From contig NC_087069.1 in the NCBI RefSeq assembly GCF_963678635.1, positions 12,650,530 through 12,714,529 on the forward strand: a DNA stretch of 64,000 bases, read 5' to 3'. The stretch comes from Symsagittifera roscoffensis (taxonomy: Eukaryota > Xenacoelomorpha > Acoela > Convolutidae). Shown here piece by piece: positions 1 through 9,631 of the stretch (the first letter of the stretch is position 1; each line of letters opens with the position of its first letter). Position numbers and translations under genes: made by a program. The notes under the pieces were generated by a model that was not told where the DNA came from, ran no database searches, and saw nothing but the letters and a program-made list of their open reading frames with translations.

Positions 1-606
1 AATTTTGTCCCTATGATTGGGACAATCAACAAGTTCATTTTGTTTTGAGTTCTCGGTCATTTCATATCGGGTTTTAACCGGTAAAGCGTATCCCAGTTTC
101 CTCCCTCTCTGTATCGTGATCGGTATATCAAGAGTATTCAACAAGTCACTGACGCAGAGGCCGCTCTTCGTTATCGAGAAGGATCTTCCTAAAACAGCAG
201 CACTTTGACTATTAGGATTCGGAACTATACACACTTGCTTGTTGTCACTTAGTTCATTGTAATTTTTCATCCTCAAGCTTACGATTGCCGCTTCATTCGC
301 CTTTAGCCTCGACCTCCTACTCAAGAATACCGGTGCTTTGGTTTCATTTGCCATTATCAAATTTACCGGTTTGATTGCGTACCTCCTATCCGGGTTCCGT
401 ATCCTGAACATTGCGTTATTTAGATCAATCGCTACATCAAAGTTCCTGATGAAGTCTCTGCCCAAAATAAATTGGTCAGATTCATCTAGGTTTTCTACCA
501 CAAGAAAGCTCATCCACAGGTTACGTTCCCCCAGATTGAGGGCTATTATCGGTGTTCTGCCCAACACCCGCAGGGCCCCTTTGTTTGCAGCTGACAGCCG
601 TATTCT
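1..606 (-). pseudogene. Protease C-terminal half and pol linker, open to the window edge
   Basis: The minus strand is open for all 202 codons from 606 to 1 in the same frame as the protease block upstream. It contains the motif FILGRDFI (residues ~45-52), the conserved C-terminal 'LGxDF' signature that completes a retropepsin fold in Ty3/Gypsy elements. The rest is a linker that precedes reverse transcriptase. No RT motif is reached before the edge. It has no start of its own, because it is an internal part of the polyprotein cut off by the TAG at 607. Confidence 0.75.
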
Positions 607-1245
607 CTAGTCTATCAAATCACCTTTGTTGAAGCCCATTCGTTCCCAAGTTTTGATTGGTATGACGCTCAAGACTGCTCCCGTATCAAGTAAACCACGT
701 AACTGAGTCTTTTTGCCACTTATGTCTAGCACGTGCCCTGTCACATCTGCCTCCGTCCCGATGTGCATCGCATCTTCTTCAAGCATGGCGCAGTGTCCAA
801 TCGATCTCACTTTCAACTCTTCTTTCGCTACGTAGATTTGCCCAATTAGGTCTTCATCACATGTTATCATTGTTTTGGTATAGATGTTGATTCCATCTAT
901 ATTTAGCATCACCTCGTGTGGACCATAAGCTTCAGTATACCTGTTATCAACACGTACCGACTTGCTACCCCCTCTCGTGAGTAGTGCTCTCAACGCTCTA
1001 GAAGTCGTTTGTGGGCTTATACAACTCAAGTAATCTGCGTACACGTCAATGTGCATTATTGTCTGGTCGCTCGGTTCGCTCAAGTTTCTGGTTACCTCGT
1101 GGCCGCCCACTGTGATTATCGACATTATTCTAGCCCCTATTTTTGATATGCCAAATGGCTTTCCCTTTACCATTTTTACAATGTTACAATTCCCATTCTT
1201 TGTCGACCCCGATACAGCCTCTGGTGTTGGATTCGATCCTGTCAA
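607..1245 (-). pseudogene. Retropepsin-like protease segment of pol
   Basis: This 212-codon block contains the aspartic protease signature LLDTGAVLSVIP near residues 185-196, preceded by beta-strand-like hydrophobic segments. Retropepsins of this class cut the Gag-Pol polyprotein as homodimers, with the Asp of DTGA as catalytic residue. The catalytic triplet is intact. The frame closes at a TAG just 20 residues downstream, in the middle of the protease fold, and reopens immediately in the same frame (1-606). The stop is therefore a lesion or, less likely, a readthrough site. The segment from ~1246 to 1314 is open in the same frame and links back to the nucleocapsid block. Confidence 0.8.
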
Positions 1246-1314
1246 TGCTTCGTTGAAATTCTGTCTTTCGATTTCCTGCTTTAGTCGTTGTTCTATTTCT
1301 TTCGCTGCCAGATC

Positions 1315-1659
1315 CTAGTTCACTTTGTTAATTGCTTCCGTCGCCGCTTTTTCATAATTTATCTCTAGAGAGTTCCCGGCTGTGGCTTCTTTCGCGCCAT
1401 TAACATGTGTTACAGCTTTCACTGTTTTCGTCGGCAATTCCGTGCTCGGTGCTCCTAAGTTCCTAGATTCAAACTCGTTTTGTCTACTCCGCTGATTCTG
1501 CACAGCCGCTAATGCCAACTTATGTTTGGGGTGACCCTGGTCCTTGACCGCTTCCCAGAACAAGGGACCATCCATTCTGAAATGCCCTTCTTGGTTACAG
1601 AAGAAGCATCTCGCGCCTATCTTGATGATTAAGCCACTATAGTACTCGTGTTCCTCCAT
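1315..1659 (-). pseudogene. gag nucleocapsid block with second zinc knuckle (last Cys lost) and linker
   Basis: This 114-codon block is in frame with the preceding one after a TGA. The second knuckle reads C-FF-C-NQEG-H-FRMD-G, again a CX2CX4HX4C pattern with the last Cys replaced, this time by Gly. A basic/Gln-rich linker follows (KHKLALAAVQNQRSRQ). The frame stops at a TAG near 1315-1317, after which the same frame continues into the protease block through a Glu/Lys/Arg-rich, probably helical linker. Two independent lesions at the same ligand of both fingers are notable in an otherwise readable gag. Confidence 0.75.
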
Positions 1660-1689
1660 CTGGCTCGTGTCTTCCTCATCCGGTGCGTA

Positions 1690-1959
1690 TCATAGACTCT
1701 TCATGTCTTGTTTGTATGTTGTGTAGTCAGCCACGTGGTGATCCGCCGACCCGCAGTTCGCGCATGATCTGCGTTTGTCCATGTCATCTCTAGGCTTGTA
1801 CCATGACGACCTTTGAGGCTGGCTTCCCCCTTGCGTGCTTCTGTTATCTGAATATGAGTATTTCTTGGGTTTCATCAGCATGTATTCTCTTGACTTCTGT
1901 CTCATCTCTTCTGGGGTCGGTGCGCTGTCTTTCGATAATGTGTAGTATGTTGCTAACAT
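1690..1959 (-). pseudogene. gag nucleocapsid block with first zinc knuckle (last Cys lost)
   Basis: This 89-codon block continues gag after the frameshift. It carries a retroviral-type zinc knuckle, C-AN-C-GSAD-H-HVAD-Y, in which the fourth ligand of the CX2CX4HX4C pattern is Tyr instead of Cys (a single G-to-A change would explain it). Flanking residues are basic and Gln/Ser rich, as usual for nucleocapsid. It ends at an in-frame TGA and the frame then continues directly into the second knuckle block (1315-1659). Nucleic-acid binding is known for the family; here the metal site looks damaged. Confidence 0.75.
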
Positions 1960-1964
1960 TGTTC

Positions 1965-3170
1965 TTAAGTCATCACTTTTTTTACCCCATCAATGAACTT
2001 CGAGGCGATGCTAAAGTTTCTTCTGTTTGTCGACTCCTCAGGGTCACTCCTTCTTCTCAAGCTCTCAAGGTCATCTAGAAACCGATCAATTGATTCATCG
2101 TCCCTCTGCCTTCTCTTTTCAAATCGCATCACCGCTTGGTGACCCTTCATGCCTGACCCGAACCGATTCAACAATATTTCAAAGATTTTGTCCGCGGTAT
2201 CGCGTTCTTCTTCTTTCTTTGCAACCACGCATTTTAATGCCGTGCCTTCTAAGTTGCTGAGTATGGCTGTGCATGCTTGTCTTTCATCATTCAAGTTGTC
2301 TTGTTCTAGATGTAATCTCATCACTTCCAGCCAAGTGTCAATGCATCCATCGGAGTCATCTTTGAATTGTTTTGGCTTCTTGAAAGTTTTCCTTAATTTT
2401 CCCTCTCTTCTATCCCTCGAGTCAGTGTTCCTCGTGGCGAAGGCCTCTAGAGTCCTATTCATCATCTCCCAATTGCTTGCCCACGTCATGGCATCCGGAC
2501 CTGCGTTGCTGTTAGCTGTAGAGTCCCCCGGACCACCCATTGTGTTTGATGTTCCACTTTTCATGATTGTTTTAGCAGCTGTTGGTGCTATGCTCACCGC
2601 ATCCCGGGTTAAAGGCAACGGTGTCGATTGCCGTTTGTTCCTTTGTGGTTCCACAAAGTCAACTCTGGTGCCTTGCGTGCGATCCGCTGCCGGTGTTTCT
2701 TGTGAGGTAGAATTTCTAAACATTGCATCCAATTTCGCATGTATTGCACATGAACTTTCGGCCTGATTCCTGCTCATTGTGTCCATTCTCGTTTCCAGGC
2801 TCCCTAATTGGCTGTTGACATCATCATATCGGTTTTTCAACTGTTGCATATCTTTTTTGATGTTCTTATCTCGTTCTTCATTGGTGGCATCTACCTTGTC
2901 TGACATCTGCTGGAGTCTCTCCTCTGTTGCCTTGGCCAGGTTAAAGTAACTATCCAGATACTCGTGTTTGTTGTATTTCAACTCCTTCCTTATTAAGTCT
3001 CTATCTTCCTCACTGTACTTCAGTTTTTTTTCGATCTGATTTAGTTTTGTCATCAAGTCGCCGAGCTCAAGAGTGGCTATTTCATGGTCAGCCGTTGTCC
3101 TGTTTTCGGCTGTAGCTTCTGTTTTGGCTTGTTCTTCTTTTAGGTTGGCTTCTGTCGCCTTCGTGCTCAC
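1965..3170 (-). pseudogene. gag coiled-coil and capsid-like segment
   Basis: This open stretch of 401 codons shows two parts. The first ~130 residues are highly charged with heptad-like leucine spacing, consistent with a coiled coil. Residues ~265-395 resemble a Ty3/Gypsy gag capsid (retrotrans_gag type): a tryptophan-containing 'IDTWLEVM' segment, then 'ACTAILSNLEGTAL' and 'ILLNRFGSG', the usual order of motifs in such capsids. The frame ends at the A-run near 1965-1975. A one-base shift there restores continuity into the zinc-knuckle block, so the end is a frameshift and not a natural terminus. The first codon used here (GTG) is not the real start; the frame is continuous with 3192-3656 across a TAA. 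Confidence 0.75.
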
Positions 3171-3191
3171 TGTCCCAAATGTTCGTGCTCT

Positions 3192-3656
3192 TTAAGTTTT
3201 TGGTTCTTCAGCCGTGTTGTCTCTCGATTTCATTCCGACCATCATCGCCAACTTTTCTGTAAAAGATGTCTTCTTTACTTGAGAGTCGTCTTTTACTGTT
3301 TCTTGGGTATTGCCTGTTGTGTCTTCCAATGCATCTATCGGCGAAAGCTCCACGGTTTTTGGATTTTGATCTTCCATATGGGGCATCGGTGTGGATTCCG
3401 TTGTCTTCTTATCCACTTCATCTACGCTCTGGTCTGGTGTCTCTAGATCGATTTCAATTGTGGGCTCCGCCTGTTTGTCTTTAGCACCTTCTTTCGTCTT
3501 GTTCTCAGTACTACTCCTCGTGCTGACCATGCTAACTGAAAAGTTATCTTTTGTTTTCGTTGGGCCCAATGATGTCGTTCCGCGTAGCGACGAGTTATAT
3601 TTCGTGTTTGATCCAGTTGACCTTTTTTCGAACACCGGTACCCTACTCCGTCTCAT
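3192..3656 (-). pseudogene. gag N-terminal segment (retroelement)
   Basis: This is a 154-codon ATG-initiated frame that is hydrophilic, rich in Thr, Glu, Asp and Lys and has no recognisable enzyme motif. It ends at an in-frame TAA, and the same frame then runs on through seven codons into the next gag block (1965-3170). The two blocks are therefore probably one original gag ORF interrupted by a stop. ATG at 3656 is the most upstream start in the frame. The 14-bp minisatellite begins about 240 bp further upstream. Function is inferred from position: an N-terminal, matrix-like part of gag. No homologous domain is recognised by eye. Confidence 0.6.
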
Positions 3657-3894
3657 TATTTCTATTTACAATTGCTCATATTTACAAAATTACTATTTAC
3701 ACAATTCTATTCTAAGAATAAAATCTTATGTGAAAAATTTTAAAAGGAAATATACGACGTGATAAAAACAATGTTCATAGTTCTCCTTCCAAATCTTTCG
3801 AGAAACTTTCTTTATTTGTGGTCACAACCGTACCGGGTTCCGACTAGTCTTGTTCTGTTTTAATTCTGTCTTAAAACACTTATTGTAGTTTTAC
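3657..3894. other. Upstream leader of the gag frame, unassigned
   Basis: AT-rich stretch between the gag start and the minisatellite. No LTR ends, primer-binding site or promoter motif could be supported. Confidence 0.4.
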
Positions 3895-5160
3895 TCCAAT
3901 TTTTTTACCGTCCCAAAACTTCCAGTTACTGTCCCTACTCTTCTTTGTACCGTCCCAGGCTTCTTTCTACTGTCCCAAGACTGTTCGGTACTGTCCCAGT
4001 ACTTTTTGTCAGTGTCCCAAGAGCCCTGTCCCGAGAGTAATATCCCAGGATCACTGTCCCAGGACTGTCCCAAGAGTACTGCCCCAAGGTTAGTGTCCCA
4101 AGACTACTGTCCCAAGACTAGTGTCCCAAGGCTAGTGTCCCAAGACTACTGTCCCAAGACTACTGTCCCAAGACTACTGTCCCAAGGCTAGTGTCCCAAG
4201 ACTACTGTCCCAAGACTACTGTCCCAAGACTACTGTCCCAAGACTACTGTCCCAAGACTACTGTCCCAAGACTGATGTCACAAGGCTACTGTCCCAAGGC
4301 TAGTGTCCCAAGACTACTGTCCCAAGGCTACTGTCCCAAGGCTAGTGTCCCAAGACTAGTTTCCCAAGACTACTGTCCCAAGACTAGTGTCCCAAGCCTA
4401 CTATCCCAAGACTAGTGTCCCAAGGCTACTGTCCCAAGACTAGTGTCGCAAGGCTACTGTCCCAAGACTACTGTCCCAAGGCTAGTGTCCCAAGACCACT
4501 GTCCCAAGACCACTATCCCAAGACTAGTGTCCCAAGACCACTGTCCCAAGACCACTGTCCCAAGACCAATGTCCCAAGACTAGTGTCCCAAGACCACTGT
4601 CCCAAGACCACTATCCCAAGACCACTGTCCCAAGACGACTGTCCCAAGACTACTGTCCCAAGACTGATGTCACAAGGCTACTGTCCCAAGGCTAGTGTCC
4701 CAAGACTACTGTCCCAAGGCTACTGTCCCAAGGCTAGTGTCCCAAGACCACTATCCCAAGACTAGTGTCCCAAGACCACTGTCCCAAGACCACTGTCCCA
4801 AGACCAATGTCCCAAGACTAGTGTCCCAAGACCACTGTCCCAAGACCACTATCCCAAGACCACTGTCCCAAGACGACTGTCCCAAGACTACTGTCCCAAG
4901 ACTAGTGTCCCAAGACCACTGTCCCAAGACCACTATCCCAAGACCACTGTCCCAAGACCGTACCGTCCCAAGACTGTACTGTCTCAAGGCTGTACTGTCC
5001 CAAGACTGTACCAAGACTGCTTTGGTCCAAGACTGTCCCAGGACTGCACTGTCCCAAGACTGTCCCCAGACTGCACTGTCCCAAGACTTCTTTGGCACTG
5101 TCCCAAGACTTCTCTGGTACTGTCCCAAGACTTCTTTGGCACTGTCCCAAGACTGTTAAC
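3895..5160. repeat. 14-bp minisatellite (unit ACTGTCCCAAGACT)
   Basis: About 1.25 kb of head-to-tail 14-bp units whose core is GTCCCAAG. Units vary mainly at the two bases after CAAG and at the ACT/AGT trinucleotide. The centre (4060-4960) is nearly perfectly periodic. The left edge (3895-4060) and right edge (4960-5160) have degenerate spacing, with units of about 22-23 bp near 5060-5155. Larger blocks are themselves duplicated: the unit series at about 4258-4350 recurs at 4655-4745, and that at 4490-4640 recurs at 4744-4870. All frames on both strands are largely open because the unit lacks stops in any phase; these ORFs are not genes. Confidence 0.95.
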
Positions 5161-6012
5161 AGATGTCTGAGCGGTGGGACCTCTTTCTTCTTCGTTGTAG
5201 GGACTTCCTGATTCACCGTACCTTGTACCACCACTCAAGCTCTCCTAAAAATTTTCCCAAAAACCTTCTCTTGATGGCCAAATGCTGACCCCCTTTTTTA
5301 GTTACCTCTTTTTCAATGTTTCCAGCAACTTGAAACCAAAACTTGAGCGCAGGTATCTTGTGATCACCTGTTTGTATAAAATCCAATCGCAAATCTTCAC
5401 CAAGATGCAACAAAAAATCTAAACAAGAAAAATAATAAAAACAGAGAGATGAACCCACCTAAATTTCAAAGGTGACAAATGTCTACCTTCTATCGAAAAA
5501 AATGTCTGGTACCTAATTGCCACGCGTTTTCCTCCCCCCAACTAATGATCTTATCGGGTATCACAAAAATTGTCTATATCCGTTCCCCCCTACCAATCCG
5601 ACCAGGGTACCTACCTTAACTCGTTGTTTAATTTTGGATATCCACCTATTATTACCAACGCGTGTTTAATGACTAATGTAACTAAATCAACGATGTCGAT
5701 TAATTAGTTACTCTAATTTCCCCCTTTTTTACAATTTGTGACCGCCAACCTCTAGCCTAACCAGCCCCCCTTCTAACCTCCCCCTTTTTAGCCCCCCTTC
5801 TTAAGCCTAAAATTACCTTAAGCACCGGGTGCTAAACCTCTCAAGAGAAAACCGTAGACGTGTCTCCAGGTCTGCTCAAGTAAAAACGTTCCTCAAAACC
5901 GGGGGATTTCGCTTATCCAATTTTACACTTATCTCCTATAATGTAATGTGGATTTTAACGATACCCGTTCTGCCCAACTTGAGAACTCGAGAACTGCCAA
6001 ATCCTTCTTGGC
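5161..6012. other. Unassigned stretch, C-rich on the plus strand
   Basis: Contains several runs of four to six C and pyrimidine-rich tracts on the plus strand (5520-5800) but no ORF with recognisable coding character. It may be untranslated or LTR sequence of the neighbouring retroelement; no repeat partner inside the window was found. Confidence 0.35.
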
Positions 6013-6203
6013 TACTTCCCCACTTGGCTGGTCACCTCTTCCAGTCAAGTCTCCTATTGGTTCAGCCCAAGTGCTCCTGAACCGCTTTCCCACTCGGCTG
6101 GTCACCTCTTCCAGTCAAGTCTCCTATTGGTTCAGCCCAAGTGCTCCTGAACCACTTTCCCACTCGGCTGGTCACCTCTTCCAGTCAAGTCTCCTAGTTG
6201 TCC
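6013..6203. repeat. 70-bp tandem repeat, about 2.7 copies
   Basis: The motif CACTCGGCTGGTCACCTCTT recurs at 6021 (one base different), 6091 and 6161, an exact 70-bp period. The copies differ by only a few substitutions, so the duplication is recent. The third copy breaks off after CAAGTCTCCTA. Confidence 0.95.
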
Positions 6204-7440
6204 AGCTAAGTTTCAAGCTATCTGTATTTCTTTGACAACGCCCCTCACTCGGGCACTTTATTGAGGTTACTGGGTTAAATTGCTAGGTTGATCGAAACGA
6301 TCGAACTTGTAAAACAGTATGGGTATACTATTTAATTAATATAAAGGTTTGATACAACTAATTTGGTGTCAAAGTCACTGTCTTTTTTCGTTTTATGGTT
6401 TTTGTTCCTTTTTTTAATTCTTTTTTGGTTTTTGTTTCGCTTTTTGTCTTTTTGCTCGTGTTTTTGCCCCCCTAGTTGCCCCCTTCACTCGGTTAGCTAA
6501 GCCTCGTTCGGAGAGCATACCAGGAAGTTTTCTCGAGTTTTCTTAAAAAGCTATCACGGTACAACCGGAAGGTTTGCACGTTCCCGCCGAACCGTACCAC
6601 CGGTACTCTAGAATGGGCATGCAGCCCGGAGCTGTGTCAAGTGGGTTCGACTCCGTAGTCTTGAAGTCGTAAACACCCAGGAGCGCCATAAAAACACTAT
6701 GTAACATTCGTCTACTGCGGTCACATATGAGGCTTAAGAAAAATAGGCCCTATAACCATTGGCTCAAGAGTCAGGGACACTATCTCTTGTGTTTTTCTAC
6801 CTCAAATCAGTCGGAGCCAATTCGGTTCGCTTGTGAGATGAGACTACGACCCGTTACAGCTTAAAGGCTATTACCAAAATATCCCCCCCCACTCTAGAAA
6901 TGAGAACGTCCCCATACTTAGGTCTCAAAATACCCAAAATACGCGAACGCCGTTAAAAACCGGGTCGGAACAATCCGTTAAGTTACTTTTTATTAGACAG
7001 TGGAACTTTGATCCATTTCAGATGGATCAACCTAAAACTCGCCTTACCTCAACATAACACTCACAAAACACAATCTAGAAATTTAAATTAGGGACTCACA
7101 TGCTGATGCACTCAAGCACAGGGGGTAATTGAATTGGTGAGCAACTCTAGAATTAACTAAGATAACTAGATGAGTTTAATGTTTATCAGTTTGAATGGTA
7201 AAGGTAAGTTTGAACTCTAGAATGTAGTTTTATGTGAACCATTGGGACACTCAAGCTGTCCACCTTTCCATCGAAGGTTCACTCTAGTCCAGTTCGAATA
7301 ATTGTCCAGTCGAATAATTGTCCAGTTCTCGGGAATACTCTGTCTTCTATTTCAGATAGGACAGCTCTACTCTAGTTTATTATGACGGAAATTGCGAATA
7401 GCAATTTCCTACTGTATTTACTGGACAACTTTCCCGCTAT
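6204..7440. other. Unassigned stretch with small tandem repeats
   Basis: No convincing ORF. The word ACTCTAG(A) recurs at about 6604, 6891, 7143, 7212 and 7268, and a 20-21-bp tandem duplication (CGAATAATTGTCCAGT) lies at about 7284-7324. It may include the 3' end or LTR of the Gypsy-type element that starts at 7443, but no matching LTR was found near 22.5-24 kb. Confidence 0.35.
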
Positions 7441-7442
7441 CG

Positions 7443-9110
7443 TCATTCAATTGTTCTGATTTTACTTTTTCTGTTTTCAGTTGTCGCAAGAAAATCGTGC
7501 ATGACAGGCCCCATTCGAATTTTTGAAAAATCAAATTCCACTCCAAAATTAAGTGCTCTCGTGTCTCTCAAGGTCAAACTTCCAAATATGACCGACTGGC
7601 ACATTATTGAAAGTATATCAACAAAAATACTTATTTTTATAGAATATTGGCGTTCTTTTATAACATCGTTTATCTTCAAAAACATATAAAGGTGATACTT
7701 TTTGGTGCAAGTATAAAACCATAAAATGTTTCCTTCATAGTCAAGGAAATTTGATCCACTTCCGGATAATAAATTTTCTGCGTAGGGTATTTTTAGAACT
7801 GCAGGTGCTAGCGATTGTAAAATCTGTGTTCATTCTAGTTCACATAGTTGATGTAGTGTTTCTAATTCTGAGAGTGACATTTCTTGAAAAATTCTACTAA
7901 TTGTGAAGTCTAATTTCATGTCTAAGTGGATGTCATAATGAATTGCGCCATAATATGTGTTGTTCATAAGTGATAGTTCTTGTAGTCATGTATTGTCTGT
8001 GTCTTGTGGTTTTATTTTTCCACCAGTGTTTCCTGTGTTTCTTAGATGGTTTACTGGGATGTACGAGGTTCCTTCATTTAGAGGATGATGTGTTGCGTGG
8101 GGATCCTTTATTAATTTTCCAGTGTTCATATCGAAACCTTGTTCGTAATCGAAAAGTATTTCGGAATATTGTGTTTCATAGGTTGGATTTCTATATTTAC
8201 ATGCGAGTTCTGTTTCTTGATAGATTTGGAAACGTGTAAATTTATTTTCTATATTATAGATGTCTCTAAATTCATGATTTTTGTGTCTTATTTGATCTGG
8301 GTTTACATTTTCAAACAGTTTTGATTCGATGAAATATTTTTGATGAAACTTTATCATTCTAGCGTGTATTTTTGCTACTTGAAATGCCGTACAAGTGTCT
8401 TCGGGAAACCAGACAATTGTTGCTTGTGTCCTAGTAGTAGGATCATAGTAACCATGATCATTTTCGGTAGTCTGATTTCCTGATAGATTATAGTGTTATC
8501 GTTTAAATCTCATGTGATTTGTACTTTTTCAATTTGTATTTTCCTATCAAAAAACATTATTACTTGGTATACACTATTTTTTGTATCTGCTTTGCAGTCT
8601 GAAGGATTATTTATTCCAATGTGTGGAATCCAATGATGTTAATCGTGAAGATCATAAATTAACCTTCCATGTGCGCCATTGTATGTGTATTTTTTGTCTA
8701 ATCTGATATGTCCTTGGTATCTTCCAAGTTCTGCTTGGTGTGCGGAGTCTGTGAAAACTTGAAACTCACTATTTTTCAGTGTGAGTTTTTGTTTGATGTT
8801 AAATTTAACCCAAGAAATTCCATTCTACAATCTCAGGGTCATTGCTCTGATAGAAAGATTCGTGATCAAGTCGGTTTTTATTTCCATTTAAGACTTGTGA
8901 ACAAAGTACTTTCTTTTCGGAAAATGTCGCTGTGAATTTATAGCCTGTAAGTGTTTTTGCTCGGGCTTTTGAGTATAATGTAGCTACTATGTTCGTAGTT
9001 TCTATAGCTTGTGGTTCGGATTCACATTGTGTTACTTGATTTATAGCATATTTATGTAGTGTTTTTTTGTTCGCTTTCTTCACAACCGTAGTGTGTTACT
9101 AATAAACCCT
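7443..9110 (-). pseudogene. Env-like third ORF, decayed
   Basis: Coding-like minus-strand frames occur at 8805-9110 (Cys-containing, with short charged motifs such as CESEPQAIETTN), at 7986-8357 and at 7443-7760. They are separated by frameshifts and stops but are consistent in direction. Position downstream of integrase in a Gypsy-type element and the Cys and Asn content suggest an envelope-type glycoprotein; I see no proven fusion peptide, furin site or complete transmembrane anchor. Identification as env is by position and gross composition only. No reconstruction is given. It could instead be another accessory ORF. Confidence 0.45.
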
Positions 9111-9631
9111 GAGGTCCCGTGCGAGGAGATGGGTTTTGATTTTGCTCGGAAAAAATTAGAAATAGAAGTTGTTGGAATGTGGAAGTCTTTAAATTATACA
9201 TGTCTATGATAATCCTGAATATGGGTTATGAAAAATGATATATCCAATTGTCTTTTTGGTATATCTAACGTATTTATATATAACTTCAGTTGTTATAAAT
9301 GAGGGAGGTAAAAATTGAGCTGTTATATTTGTTGGGCTTATGGAGAAGGGGTGTTGAACAAGGTTGTTAAGTCTTAACGTAATCGAATTTTAAAGTGAGA
9401 TTAATTTGTTGAAGTATTTGGATGTTAGGTTCTTGAATATCTTTGTGGATGTCTTTTCCATATTTTAGTCTACTCAGTGCGCAATTGTGAAGTCTACTGC
9501 TTGCTTGATGTTATCCAAATATTAGGGAGGTGCTACGAATATATTCCAATCTAATAGTAGGGGTTTTTGTGGATGATTGTTCTTGATAGCTGGCGCCAAG
9601 ATTTGTTGGAAAATTTAGGGGGAAAAGTGTT

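Larger units (their letters stand above)
1..3656 (-). mobile_element. Decayed Ty3/Gypsy-type retroelement, gag-protease part, truncated by window edge
   Basis: Reading right to left, the minus strand carries a gag N-terminal region, a coiled-coil/capsid-like region, two retroviral-type zinc knuckles, a retropepsin-like protease with the LLDTGA motif and a post-protease segment open to base 1. This is the gag-pro order of Ty3/Gypsy elements; RT, RNase H and integrase would lie left of the window. The reading frame is broken by in-frame stops near 3192, 1690, 1315 and 607 and by a frameshift in an A-run near 1965, so this copy is not expected to be autonomous. I could not identify a convincing LTR or primer-binding site upstream of the gag start. 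The blocks are listed separately below. Confidence 0.85.

Noticed and set aside
2149-2766. 205-codon plus-strand ORF
   Set aside because: Shadow of the minus-strand gag frame, which has recognisable capsid motifs; the plus-strand translation has none.
4006-5238. Several long ORFs on both strands with the peptide period SQDYCPKTTVPRLL
   Set aside because: They are translations of the 14-bp minisatellite, which lacks stops in all phases; there is no independent coding evidence.
6640-6660. B-box-like GTGGGTTCGACTCC, possible tRNA gene
   Set aside because: No A box at suitable distance and no cloverleaf could be drawn.
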